Shown here in pieces: positions 51,066-61,265 of a stretch of DNA of 64,000 nt; position 1 is the first letter of the stretch, and every line of letters starts with the position of its first letter. The notes beneath the pieces were generated by a model. That model saw only the letters and a list, made by a program, of their open reading frames with translations. It ran no database searches and had not been told where the DNA came from. A program made the translations under genes and the position numbers. The stretch spans positions 133,273,750 through 133,337,749 of the forward strand of contig BTPG01000005.1 in the NCBI GenBank assembly GCA_036245525.1, written 5' to 3'. This DNA comes from Semisulcospira habei (lineage: Eukaryota > Mollusca > Gastropoda > Semisulcospiridae).

Positions 51066-51127
51066 CTGACAACAATATCGTCCACCATAAGAATTGGTCC
51101 TGGCAAAACAATTGGTTCCAGTCAAAC
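51066..51127 (-). CDS. Candidate upstream HMGXB4 exon (weak)
   Basis: Flanked by GATTTTTCAG and TCAG|GTACAT and phase-compatible with the next exon. The translation (FDWNQLFCQDQF then LWWTILLS) only partly resembles HMG helix 1 and is two residues short before the DF. Could be coincidence. Confidence 0.25.
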
Positions 51128-51789
51128 CTGAAAAATCAACAAGAGAGGGGAAAAAGGGAGGAGGTGGGGGGAGGGTATACTATCAGTAATGCCTCACAAC
51201 ATCAAAATAATGGGGGGAAGGGGGGAACTGACTAATTAGATACTGATTCCCATTTTTGGGTGAACCTGCATAAGGTTAAAAGGAATGAGAAGTGACTTTT
51301 GCAATGTTCGTACCCTCAGTTTGCTCATTTGCTGTGCCCGTGAACCACGTTTATCTGCAATAGTTTCTTTAGAAACAACGCTTTAATACACCTCTTTATA
51401 AGTGTTTATTTACAAAGCACCCATCTAAATCAGTGTATGGATCAGTGAATAGTGTCTCCCTGGCTTAAGTGTTTGTAAAATCACACGTTTTCAATAGTTT
51501 TTCCAATATAATCCTTTCAGTTCCTCTCTACCAAAGCAAGACACAATCTCTGTTCATTTTAATATTTTATACTTATTTTTTATTCACCTACCCTGAGGTA
51601 CAATTGATAACATAAAGATGAGACAAACATGATAATGCATGGGAAGAACAAACAATTTTTTTTTATATTGCAAATGTACATTTCTATCAGCAGAGGTCAG
51701 CCTCGCAGTAGCTTACATCCAAATATGGCAAAATCAGATATAATGCAGTCAGGTATACAGCTCTGAAGTAGAAACCCAACCACAAAAAA
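51128..51789. other. No feature recognised
   Basis: AT-rich sequence with a G-rich patch (51150-51230). No exon for the missing HMGXB4 N-terminus could be recognised here. Confidence 0.4.
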
Positions 51790-52948
51790 AAAGGCAAAGC
51801 CCTTCTGGCTCACGTGTATGACCAATCCATATAATAAGTGTGACCTTTGTGTGCTCATGTGTCTAAACATAAGAGTTGGCTTTTGTTCCAGTGCAATTCG
51901 AGTTTTCTCAAAATGTATGCATTTTTCACACATTTGTTGACCCTCTGTGACCCTTGACCTTTGTAAGAGGCAACTAAATTAGCATGTATAGGAAGGTGTC
52001 ATCATTACCCGCTACCTGTATGCCAAGTTTGATTGAAAAGTTTGCAAACAACTTTGATTAAAAACTACAATTCTATCAAAAACCGACATTTTTCACACAC
52101 TTGCTAACCTCCTGTGACCCTTTGACCTTTCCGAGGGGTCATCCAAATTAGTATGCATAGGAAGGCCTTATAATCAGGTATCTCCGTACCAACTTTGGTC
52201 TTGGTGTTGAAAATAGTATTTGAGAAAAAAACATTTTTGTCAAAATATGGCTATTTTCTTTTACCTATTTCTGGACCCCATGACCTTTGACATTTGCATG
52301 GGTGGGACCCAAAAAAATGTTGAATCCTGAAACGAGGGTCTTGTAGCACTTTTTAAGTGAAAAAAAAAAAAAAATTTGAATCCGGAAATCCGGTTGTACC
52401 CGAAAAGTCCCACCCATGCATTTGTGAGGGACCACAAAATTAGTACGCATAGAAAGGACTTATTATCAGCTACCTTTGTGCCAAATCTGACTGAAAGGTT
52501 GGCAAAAACTTTGATAAAAACTACAATTCTATCAAAACTGTCATTTTTTACACATTTGCTGACCTCTTGTGACCCTTGAACTTTGCGTGTGGTCATCCAA
52601 ATTAGTATGCATAGAAAGGTCATTTCATCAGGCATCTCTGTACCAAGTTTGGGTTTGAAGTTGAACATAGTATTTAAGGAGAAACAATTTATGTCAAAAT
52701 AGAGCTATTTTTTATCTTTATAGACCGATGTGACCTTGACCTTCGTGAGAGGTCACTGAAATTGGTATGTTTAGAAAGGTTTTACCACAAAGTACCCTTG
52801 GGCTAAGTTTGAAAGTCTGAGGCTTGAATAGTCTCAAAAGAAAATGCCAACATTAAAGTTTACCACAGACAACATACGCCGGACGCCAGACAGATGTCGG
52901 ATAACGCATTACACAGACTCACTTTTGCTATCGCAAGTGAGCCAAAAA
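51790..52948 (-). mobile_element. NR repeat, full-length - strand copy
   Basis: Reverse of 25881-26925: CTGGCTCACGTGTATGACC at 51805 and CGCAAGTGAGCC at 52932. Units repeat TGACCTTTG and AATTAGTATGCATAG every ~130-150 bp (51975, 52148, 52438, 52600, 52760). It carries a 122-bp MITE at 52297-52418. Confidence 0.7.
52297..52418. mobile_element. 122-bp MITE with 6-bp target duplication
   Basis: Terminal inverted repeats CATGGGTGGGAC and GTCCCACCCATG, flanked by CATTTG at 52291-52296 and 52419-52424. Removing it and one CATTTG restores the NR unit consensus. Internal GAATCCGGAAATCCGG and an A run (52360-52374). The 6-bp TSD would suit an hAT-like element; inference. Confidence 0.75.
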
Positions 52949-53808
52949 GTCCTCTGGCCAACTCCAGCCTTAGCTGGCCAGCCATGGCTATGTGTGAGAG
53001 CCAACAAAAGCTGGAGTCTGCTAAAGGACTTTTGGTTTAGTGTGTATTTTTTTCTTCATAAGCATGTACAAGTTTGACGCCACATAATGTGAATGCCAAT
53101 AACATGACCTGACTTTATGACATCATGATATAATGAGAATGACCTGTATAAATTATATCAATATGCTTGTGCATACATAGATGCACTGACAATATTCTGA
53201 ATGGACAATACTAAAAAACATTCACCCTTTAGCTGTTGGTACAAGTTCTTTTCCTGCAGAATCGCCTCAACAAAAACTGCATCCAAAAGGTTAAATAAAA
53301 AAGATCATGACATAAAAATATCTGCATAAATTTCTCTGCATAATAATCGCCACTGGCCTTGTGTACATATACTGGAAAGACAAAGAGGTCTAGTATTGTC
53401 AAAAATAAGTAAAACACAGAAATTAAGAATTACAACACACCAGCAAAGTTGATGCTTTTCCAGTCTAAGAAAACAAAACTATGCCAATGTATTTTTAGAA
53501 CTGGCATACATTTATAAATGCTGTATGAATTATTCTTTTTGTTTATTTCAATAAATGTAACAATAATTAATTAACATGACATTTACAAGACTACACCAGT
53601 GATCAGGCAACCAACCGTACACAAATATGTAAAAAATATATTTAACTAAGAAGTAGAAACCAGAAAATGACTAAATTCTTCACAGTTGATTTTTGTCTGA
53701 AAACAAAGGTCAACAAACCAAATCGATCATAATCACAATGCATGTAAAAAAACTAAATTTACTAAAGCGCAATGCCAAAAATCTACAATTACAAAATCAT
53801 ACAAGTTA
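52949..53808. other. Repeat relics and unassigned sequence
   Basis: A foldback AGTCCTCTGGCCAACTCC / GGAGTCTGCTAAAGGACTT at 52950-53035, like 4345-4425. A P7 hairpin relic at 53224-53294. 53295-53796 is AT-rich with nothing recognised. 53797-53808 is the SINE target duplication. Confidence 0.4.
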
Positions 53809-54167
53809 GGTAGTAGTAGTTGTACATTGCTTAACCTCCCGACAGCAACAAGGCTTTCTCAGGACATGCCTGCACTACTTGTGAAAAAACAACAACAGAA
53901 TATTGAATATATGTCGCCAGCCGGTCTAATACGCTAAATAAACCTAAGACCATTTAGCAACACACATCCAATATCAAGAGCTACAGACAGCGCAGACAGT
54001 AGGGAGATTTTAAAAAAGGAAATACAGGTGAATGGACCAAGAATAGACAGAAACACATGCCCCAGAATAGAGGGAAAAACCCACCCAGTGGGGCTGATGA
54101 GGGTGACCCTGGGAACTAAAAAGTAGTTAACCCCACCCAAGTCCCCCAGGGCAGACCCGGGTGGGGG
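53809..54167 (-). mobile_element. SINE-like retroposon, copy 2, with target duplication
   Basis: Flanked by TCATACAAGTTA (53797-53808) and TCATACAACTTA (54168-54179), 11 of 12 identical. The 3' tail on the - strand is (ACT)n (53809-53820). 359 bp, co-linear with 38021-38404. No RNA polymerase III boxes recognised. Confidence 0.75.
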
Positions 54168-54904
54168 TCATACAACTTAGTAATACAAAAGCAAATTGTA
54201 ACATTAACCATGTTGTGGCATATGGTATTGTCAGTCATTGTGTATCATTTCAACAAATGGTAAATCTGTGGATTTCTGTAAGAAAATTAGCCATTCCAAA
54301 AATTGAAAATGTAATGTACATGAACCAGTACACAACTTTATTTTTACTGTACAATTGTGAGTACGTACGTACTAAATTTGCTACATGGTAATGTGTAGTT
54401 GTTTCTTTCACTTCAAGAACCAGATGACATATTTAGAATCATTTTGCCAGCATACATACTTATTTCCAAAAACAAAGAAACACACTTAGTAAAGGCAATT
54501 ACATTTACAACACAAATGTGTTGTTTCTTTTTTTTCTTGGGATTTGTTGCATTTTACACTCTTGGCAGTCAACAAACATAGATCTATGTTTGTTGACTGC
54601 CAAGGGTGTAAAATGTGACAGCTCCAGTGTAGCGTCAAGCTTATTGGCCCATCTTTGACTATCATGTTTTATCTATTGAGTACAGCTGCTGCATGAAAGT
54701 AGGGATCTACAGTGACAAGAGACAAGTGTATGTTTCCACACTTCTCAATTTGTAAGCATGATTTGTACCATCAAAATTGCATTATGCAGAATGTCAAGAA
54801 GAACAATGGAATTTGTCTTGTCCAGTCATCAGGCAGTAAGCAACAAATGAAATGTCATGAAGGTATAGCAAGTCATCAAAGGTAAAGTGAGCACCATAAA
54901 AGTC
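54168..54904. other. Unassigned sequence with a 67-bp perfect palindrome
   Basis: 54550-54616: CATTTTACACTCTTGGCAGT and ACTGCCAAGGGTGTAAAATG around CATAGATCTATG. Otherwise AT-rich, no gene seen. Confidence 0.5.
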
Positions 54905-55205
54905 ACCTGCCAGCCCCTTCTGCCTGCCTGGATCGCTGATAGGGAGTCAGTGACTATGAGAATTTGTTTAGCTGCATTTAGGTCTGCTTTTATTACTTTG
55001 ATGGCTCCTAGGATTGCCGTGAGTTCGGCTGTGAAGACCGCCGTGTGATCTGGTAATTTGATGGCTCTGTCCGATTTGTGAGGAACGTGGATACCTAGTC
55101 CAGTTGCGTGTGTGCGTGGGTCGTGGGATCCATCTGTGTAGATGATGGTGTATTTATTGTACGTGGTTGTTCTTTTAACGTCGAACTCTAGTCTCATTTT
55201 GGGCC
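54905..55205 (-). pseudogene. LINE RNase H N-terminal half, inverted
   Basis: IIYTDGSHDPRTHATGLGIH, TAELTAILGAIKVI and IVTDSLSAIQAG show the catalytic Asp-Glu-Asp of RNase H. The frame then runs into flanking sequence. Confidence 0.8.
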
Positions 55206-55786
55206 TAACATATCTTATTAGACTCAGAGTAGCGGAACTCACAGAATTAGGCCAGGAAATTAAGTTCATTTGGGTTCCCTCCCATGTAGGGATCCCAGGT
55301 AATGAGAAAGCAGATAAAATAGCGAAGAAAGGCCTCGACCAAGAATCAACCTTCTTCGACCTACCCCTGTCGGCAGCCGAAAGATCAAACGCCCTCCGGC
55401 CAGCCTTCCAAAATCTATGGGAAAAAGAATATCATCACGCAAAAAGAGGTAGACGTAAAGGCCTCACGAGGGTCCTAAACAACGTACCCATCCTACTCTC
55501 AGGCAAAAGGAAAGACCAAACCCGACTAACAAGAATCAGACTAGGGGGCGAGAGATACCTGGTCCACCCCAACCCAGTCATATGTACATGCGGCCACACA
55601 CTCACAACAGAACATATAATGCTAGACTGCCCTACCATAAACCACGCCAGAGCTAGACTAGAAGACATACTAAACCCACCTCTCACACTGGGAGGTCTCA
55701 TAAACCCCACCCCAGACACTTGGCACACCACCGCAAACCAAACAATACAACTACTTAACAAACACCCCCTGATCCAACACATCTAA
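55206..55786 (+). pseudogene. LINE RNase H C-terminal half and C-terminus
   Basis: Frame through FIWVPSHVGIPGNEKADKIA (last RNase H motif, His-Asp), then TRLTRIRLGGERYLVHPNPV and a CTCGHTLTTEHIMLDCP zinc-knuckle-like motif, ending at a stop. Intact to its end but lacking EN and RT. Confidence 0.8.
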
Positions 55787-55819
55787 ACAAACGACCCGTC
55801 ACTGACGACAAGAACGAAG

Positions 55820-55969
55820 GAGAACCCCCCCCCCCCCCTCTACGACTCGACCCCCATAGGGCGCGGGCAGCCATGATGCAAGATTGTAAAACTAGCGATG
55901 CGCGAGCAACCAGCGACAGACAGCCAGAACTAAACTCCCTTCTCCCCCCCCCCCCCACCCCTTGGCCCA

Positions 55970-56003
<34 letters not shown>

Positions 56004-56235
56004 ACGAAATCAGCGCCAGCTGGAAGTCCTTGTCCCTTCAATAATAGCATAGCATAGTCTCGTTGGTACCACCAACCACCCGGCCCCGGCAGTACCATCA
56101 GCCAGCTGCGCGACGGAGCGGCAGACAGACAGCGAGACAACCCCCCCCCCCCCAACCCCCCTGGCCCACCCCCCCACCCCCCCCCCCCGGACGAAATCAA
56201 CGAGAGTTGGAAGTCCCTGTCCCTTTTTAAATCAA
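55820..56235 (+). repeat. C-rich tandemly duplicated LINE 3' UTR
   Basis: Two diverged copies of GGACGAAATCA(G/A)CG then TGGAAGTCC(T/C)TGTCCC (56003-56035 and 56188-56225), each preceded by C runs (55965-56000; 56140-56186) and GCAGACAGACAGCGAGAC-like sequence. Confidence 0.65.
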
Positions 56236-56487
56236 GCAAGCTTCTGCCTGCGGATGGCATAGGCTCTCATGAAGCCTGCATATGCAGGGAATCATGAGAA
56301 TCTGTCTTTTGCTGGCTGAGATCAGCTGTAGTTATAATATGACCTACTGCAGAATGCATGTTCTTGGTCCAAAATATTAGCTTTGTTCACCATTTACCTC
56401 CCAGAACCACATGATTTTCATTCTATAGAAATTAGAATGGAAGTCATGTAGTTCTGGCAGTTGAACTTGAAGGGTTAAAGAGCTGCA

Positions 56488-57548
56488 CTAGAAATTAAGA
56501 CTGTGCACAACACTGTATGTCAAGCACTGTGGATTTGCTCCTGTAAACAAGGCCAAGTTGTTTGGGTTCGGTCTTTGGCTGGAAAAGTCCAGAGCTGGGT
56601 TGTTCATGACTCTCTGGCTGGAGTAGTCCAAGGGTGGATTGCCGTGAGAAGTGACCCCAGGGTGGGGGTGGTGACCAGACATGGGGTGGTGGGGAAAAAC
56701 AGAGGTGTTGGTGTAGCCCACAGTGTGGGTAAATGCCGGTGGGGCACTGTGCTTGGCTGCCAAGGGAAAGGTCGGTGGGTGTGGGGGGTTGTGCTGACTG
56801 GGGACAGGGAAGGCCACTGGGTGGTGAGGGGGTGGCTGGGGAGGGGGTGGGGGTGGAGCATGCATGACAGCCTGAGGCACCAGTGGATTTGGTTGTGAAG
56901 CTGTAACTCGCTGAAACTGAGGTAAGTCTTTGTTCTTTTTCTGTTCTTTCGCTGCCTTGTTTTCCTTTGTTTTCTTTAAATGGGCTTTCTTTTTTTTGGG
57001 TCCTTTTGGCTTTGGTTTAGGTTTCACTTTCTTCATCTTTTGCTTCTTTTCTCCATCTGGTGGCCTGGGTTTCAAGTTTTTGTGAATCCGTGTCTTGACC
57101 CCATTTGTTTTGTACTGGATGATCAATGCCTTCAACTTCTTGTAGCTGAAACCATGGAGGTAGACAAACATAAGGTTACAGATCCTGTAGCCACGGTGAT
57201 AAAAGTCTGTTCTGTGTTTTTTTCTCTCTGTGGGTTTCCGCTTCTTTCTGGTAGTCATTCTGGACAGGTGGATGCCACATTCCAGCTTGGCCAGCACTGC
57301 TATGTCCAGTTCCTTCTTGGATATCGTCATGTAGTGCATGCGCATGTCCATCAATTCTGCAACAGTGAAGCGTGTATGGCAGGGGCGGCCGTTGTTTAAA
57401 TGACACTTGCACTCAGGGGGGATGATCATCTTGCTGGTACGCTTCACGTCGCGTTCCTTGTCCTTGCCTTTAGATGCATCATCCTTTGTGGCGCTATTTG
57501 ATGCAGCTACTTGCTCCAAAAATCTCTCTATGGCCTCTGATGCGTCTT
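56488..57548 (-). CDS. Unknown-function gene exon 2
   Basis: Begins by completing the Glu codon, then DASEAIERFLEQVAASNS. It carries the CKCH block, the Lys-rich stretch and the Pro/His tail, and ends at TAG (56490-56488). 1061 nt. Confidence 0.75.
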
Positions 57549-59227
57549 CTGAAATATAATTAAAGGAAGGCTATTATAGAACTGTTAAATTTGTTCACAC
57601 AGACATAATAACAATAAGAACACTTATATCATGAAAACCCCTAAAAAGCAGGCTCTAACTCTAAACACCTCACAATTAAAATTTTACAAGAACTCATGAC
57701 AAAAATAAAGGCAAGCACTGTGGACCATTCTAGTTTCTACAAACACGATGACAGCAAAAACATACTACTAATAAAATAAAAATATAGATCTTTCAAAAAT
57801 GTCAGTACACACACACATCATCATCTCAACATGAACCAGCAAATTATTATTAAATGGTGTAGACACTGAAGCTTGGAATAAATAATAAAACTAAACATAT
57901 ATTTAAGCATTTTGCGCTGTCTTTTAAAGGAAGCCAGAGTGGTGGGGGTGTTGTGAATGGGCTTGGGAATCTGATGACTGGAGCCTGAAAACTAAATGAC
58001 CTTAGGCCAAAAGACTTGTATTTGTTCTAGGGACTCGCAAAAGTTTTTCACTTGGTAAATGGGATGCTCGGTAACCAGTTGATGATGATGTGCGTCCATC
58101 ACGGGCGATGAGATCCACTGAAATCCCTAGCCATGTTGTCTCTAATAATGATGTGTCCGGAGATAGCTGGTGAGGCCAATCCGGGCTTGGAGGTGCCTCC
58201 CACAAGTGGGACACACGTGAGATGGTGCAGTATTGAAAGTGCTTGCCGCGCCGGTAAATAGTTAGTGCACCAGACAATGACCCTTTATTTTTCAATGGGC
58301 CGTGATTGAGAGTGTGTTGACATGCTTGATCGCGGCCTGGTATGGCAGTGCGTCTGAATGGGATAAACACAGACTGAACCGTGTCGTCAGGATGGCATCG
58401 AAAAGTCAGCAGACATGCCAAATCTTGACAGTGTATACCAACAGCAGCAGCTTAGACATGCAGGGTTTATTGCACACGACATTACACACCAGGCTGTCTC
58501 TTTAACCTGCTTCCGTCTGGTCGCCGTTACTTTGCTCTCAAAGCACGGACAAACCGTTTTATTAACAGTTTTTATCCTAGTGCTGTCCGACCCCTTTCAG
58601 TGTTATAAGTGTGCGATGATGTGCTCTGTGGGCCGATCATAGAGTTTCATTGCCAAGGACTGATGTTTGCGTGAATGACCGAGTGAAAGTGCGTATGTGC
58701 ATGGAATCATGTGGCCGGCCTACAGAGCACTTCGCCCAACCCTTGTGCTATCCCTTTGGCTGTTGGTGGTGCTTTTGGTCGAGTTGACTCCACGAGTCTC
58801 CTCCCCCGGCAGGGCGCACCCCCAACGGTTGAGAGAATAGTGTATATCAATATTACTATTAGCCTAGTTTATGATGTAACCAGTTTTACACCCGACTGTG
58901 ATCACTAAATTAGTGACATATCTATTCTAAGATATTGTTTTCATTTTAAACGATATTAATTTAGATTTCCTATATTAATAGGCATGTGTGTTATGTGTGT
59001 GAGGGAGATAAGCGAGTGCGAGTGGGTACGTATTGGTTTGTGAGATTAGTTGTTTAGTTTTAAAGTTTTTACAGTGTGTGTAGGGCAGTGGATTTGTGTG
59101 ATAGAGTAATAATTTTTTATTTTTTTAATTTTTATTGTTGACTGTGAATACTGTGATGTTTGTAATTGTAACGACACCAACACACATTCCTATGCTTTAT
59201 GTTCTTAATGCAAATGGTAATAAACAG

Positions 59228-59281
<54 letters not shown>

Positions 59282-60073
59282 AAACTAAAAGTTATTGGTA
59301 ACAGGACCAGTTTTCAAACTTGCCGTTGCTACATCTACTACATAAATGACAAAAATACATGCATGCACGCACACACACAAACGGTGTTTAAAGAGGCTAT
59401 ACCTAAAGGTGGGGATTTTTGAAAGATAACATAAACTACACTGTTCAACACCCTCTTATGTCACGCCAGCAAACTGACAATTACAGTAGTCAATGAGGCT
59501 AAAATCAGAACACAAGATGAATCACGGCAGACTGAGACAGTTAGGCTCTAAGTTACTAAACTGAGCTGATTTTATTCAGCTGGAAATAGATGCTCTACAG
59601 ATGGATTATATACAATGGTTAATATAGTCATGCACAGAGTACAGTCCAAAAGTATGCTAAGGTCATGAATACAGTTACTGAAGGAAATGTGGAACAATAA
59701 ACAATTCCATGAGTGTAAATAAAAAGCTGACTTCAAACTATAGTCGAAGTCATTTTTCAAAACAGCCCCCCCCCACCCCCACTTTGATATAATACACACT
59801 GAATACATAACGTCTTTTTTCATTATCCTTAATGAGGCGTTGCAGACTGTTAGTTTATGAAATCGTTACTACTGTACAATCATGTAACTGGTCTGCGCCT
59901 CGAGTACGTTCGCAAGGGCTGGCCGACACAAGGGAGTGCACTGTGGACCCATATGCACGATGCTTTATGATCGATCTAAAGGTGCACCGAACTCGTCAGA
60001 CTCTACGATCCATGCGACTACGAGCAAAGGGACTGGAATGCCATGCACAGTCGATTTATCGTCGTCGTCGTTG

Positions 60074-60104
<31 letters not shown>

Positions 60105-60353
60105 CAGCATGATCCCCCCCCCCCCCCCCCCCCCCCCAAACGATACGAACATTTGGTATGAAAAGAGGGGTCCGACATATCTGCCAAATTCCTGAACAGA
60201 CAACAGAATAAAGTATGTACCGCTGTTTTCCTCCTGTTTGAGAGGCGGGATCGAAGGGATTGTAGCACCATTTCTTTCGGTGTCTGGATTTTCCTCTGAA
60301 TCATTGTCTGACGCAGACCAGTTTGAGGAATCATCCTCGCCTTTGTCCGCCAT
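56488..60353 (-). CDS. Two-exon gene: acidic/CKCH/Lys-rich/Pro-rich protein of unknown function
   Basis: Join (- strand) 60353-60221 and 57548-56488; 1194 nt, 397 aa. Donor AACAGCG|GTACAT and acceptor ATATTTCAG fit in phase. The N-terminus (MADKGEDDSSNWSASDNDSE) is acidic. At about 78-190 is a conserved-looking block with CKCHLNNGRPCHTRFTVAEL, then DFYHRGYRICNLMFVYLHGF and KALIIQYKTNGVKTRIHKN. This resembles the N-terminal domain of a widespread invertebrate family of possible transposon origin; function not established. A strongly basic Lys/Pro stretch (~190-245) suggests nuclear location. The C-terminus is Pro/His-rich low complexity. The ATG sits in AAAATGGCGG, like a YY1-type promoter-proximal start. 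Expression and role are inference. Confidence 0.7.
57549..58289. other. Intron of the 60353-56488 gene, proximal part
   Basis: AT-rich to about 57930. 58005-58260 has LINE-like character leading into the L2-like fragment but no clear motif. Confidence 0.4.
58290..59282 (+). mobile_element. L2-like LINE 3' fragment ending in (ATCT)n
   Basis: Translation around 58302-58600 reads IESVLTCLIAAWYGSASEWD, then LNRVVRMASK and TNSSSLDMQ-like segments in shifting frames, typical of the L2-type RT C-terminus. A long AT-rich 3' UTR ends AATGGTAATAAACAGT and (ATCT)n at 59230-59281. Confidence 0.7.
59283..60069. other. Retroposon 3' UTR relic and unassigned intron
   Basis: 59287-59350 matches 34485-34550. 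The remainder shows no coding or palindromes. C run at 59766-59780. Confidence 0.4.
60070..60137. repeat. poly-T and poly-C tracts
   Basis: T run 60073-60099 and C run 60115-60137, preceded by CGTCGTCGTCG. They lie in the first intron near exon 1. Confidence 0.9.
60221..60353 (-). CDS. Unknown-function gene exon 1
   Basis: ATG at 60353-60351. Encodes MADKGEDDSSNWSASDNDSE, then ENPDTERNGATIPSIPPLKQ and EENS. Donor GCG|GTACAT. An in-frame alternative start further upstream is not needed. Confidence 0.72.
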
Positions 60354-60362
60354 TTTGGTTCC
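60345..60362 (-). promoter_or_regulatory. YY1-like AAAATGGCGG element over the start codon
   Basis: On the - strand GGAACCAAAATGGCGGAC overlaps the ATG. AANATGGCGG is the YY1 consensus and is common at TSS/start codons of metazoan short-5'UTR genes. Function inferred from motif only. Confidence 0.45.
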
Positions 60363-60570
60363 GTAAACATGCCAAGGGCAGACAACCGACGCACCAACAG
60401 GGTCTCTCTCCATGTGTGTGTGGATGTACACACGTATCAGTATATGTAAGACTGATGGGTGTCGCGTATGGGAAAGGCAAATATAGCCTCCTTTACAATT
60501 AGATAAATCATTTCCTCTTTGACAGAAATGGACGAATCCATTCCAGGCCATAATTCTTTATATAGTTAAT
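60363..60570. other. Presumed promoter region of the - strand gene
   Basis: No TATA box is evident at a fitting distance. Contains a short CA-rich run (60412-60436). Nothing else recognised. Confidence 0.35.
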
Positions 60571-61261
60571 AGCTAGACAACATCAAACAAGAGGGGGATT
60601 TCATCCCAAAGTCTACCATATTGTTTGAGTTCACATGCGTTTATCTTTTAGACATTCAGAGTTGTTCCTGTTCTTAAGCTTCATCCTGATTCATTACGGA
60701 TTCTAATGCGGGTCAACCGACTTTCTATAAGTCATTTAACTCTTCAATGAGACATCTAATTTCAATATGTAGTAGTAGTAGTAGTATGTGTGAGGACAAA
60801 ATAGGCCGCGAGGCCTTTGCAAATGTCCTTTCTTTCTTTATTACTTTATGGGTCTGTTATGCATGCAAATTTTCCTATAAATCATTCATCATATCAATAG
60901 AAAATCTCTTTAAATTTTGGTAATTCATCCAGCTGGTTTCTAAAAGAATTTATATTAGGTTATTATGCTTGAAAACGCTCCTAGACACCCGTTGCATGAA
61001 GAATTTCCTTTATTGTTAATTTTGTACGTATGCAGGCATCAGAGATGTGTGTGTTTATATATACATACGCATACACACACGCACATACGGCACTAGGCAC
61101 CAAAAGTATGTTCAACAGCAAGATTAGAGTAACTAGACGTGATGTCATTTTTATCTTGTTACTTCTTTGCCAGACTATGAGGCCCACCCACTTGTTATGT
61201 CCTTTGCATGCTACGGAACATGCTCTGACCAGCCCCATCCCAAAGTATACTGTATTTTCAA
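60571..61261 (-). repeat. Family A/G copy on the - strand
   Basis: CCCAAAGTCTACCATATTGT and ACATTCAGAGTTGTTCCTG (60610-60675) match family A ends. ACGGCACTAGGCACC (61087) and ATGTCATTTTTATCTTGTTA (61143) match family G. Truncated where the RTE tail starts. Confidence 0.6.
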
Positions 61262-61265
61262 TTAC

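Larger units (their letters stand above)
54905..56235 (+). mobile_element. RNase-H-bearing LINE with 5' inversion (twin priming)
   Basis: RNase H N-terminal half is on the - strand (55205 down to about 54905). Its continuation is on the + strand from about 55206 to a stop at 55784-55786, followed by a C-rich 3' UTR. The break points in protein terms nearly adjoin (after SAIQAG; before the WVPSHVGIPGNEKAD block). This is the layout twin priming produces. An I/Nimb-like clade with RNase H is likely. Confidence 0.75.

Noticed and set aside
57176..57412. Antisense and shifted frames across the unknown-function gene exon 2
   Set aside because: No splice consistency; the 397-aa frame has matching introns and composition.
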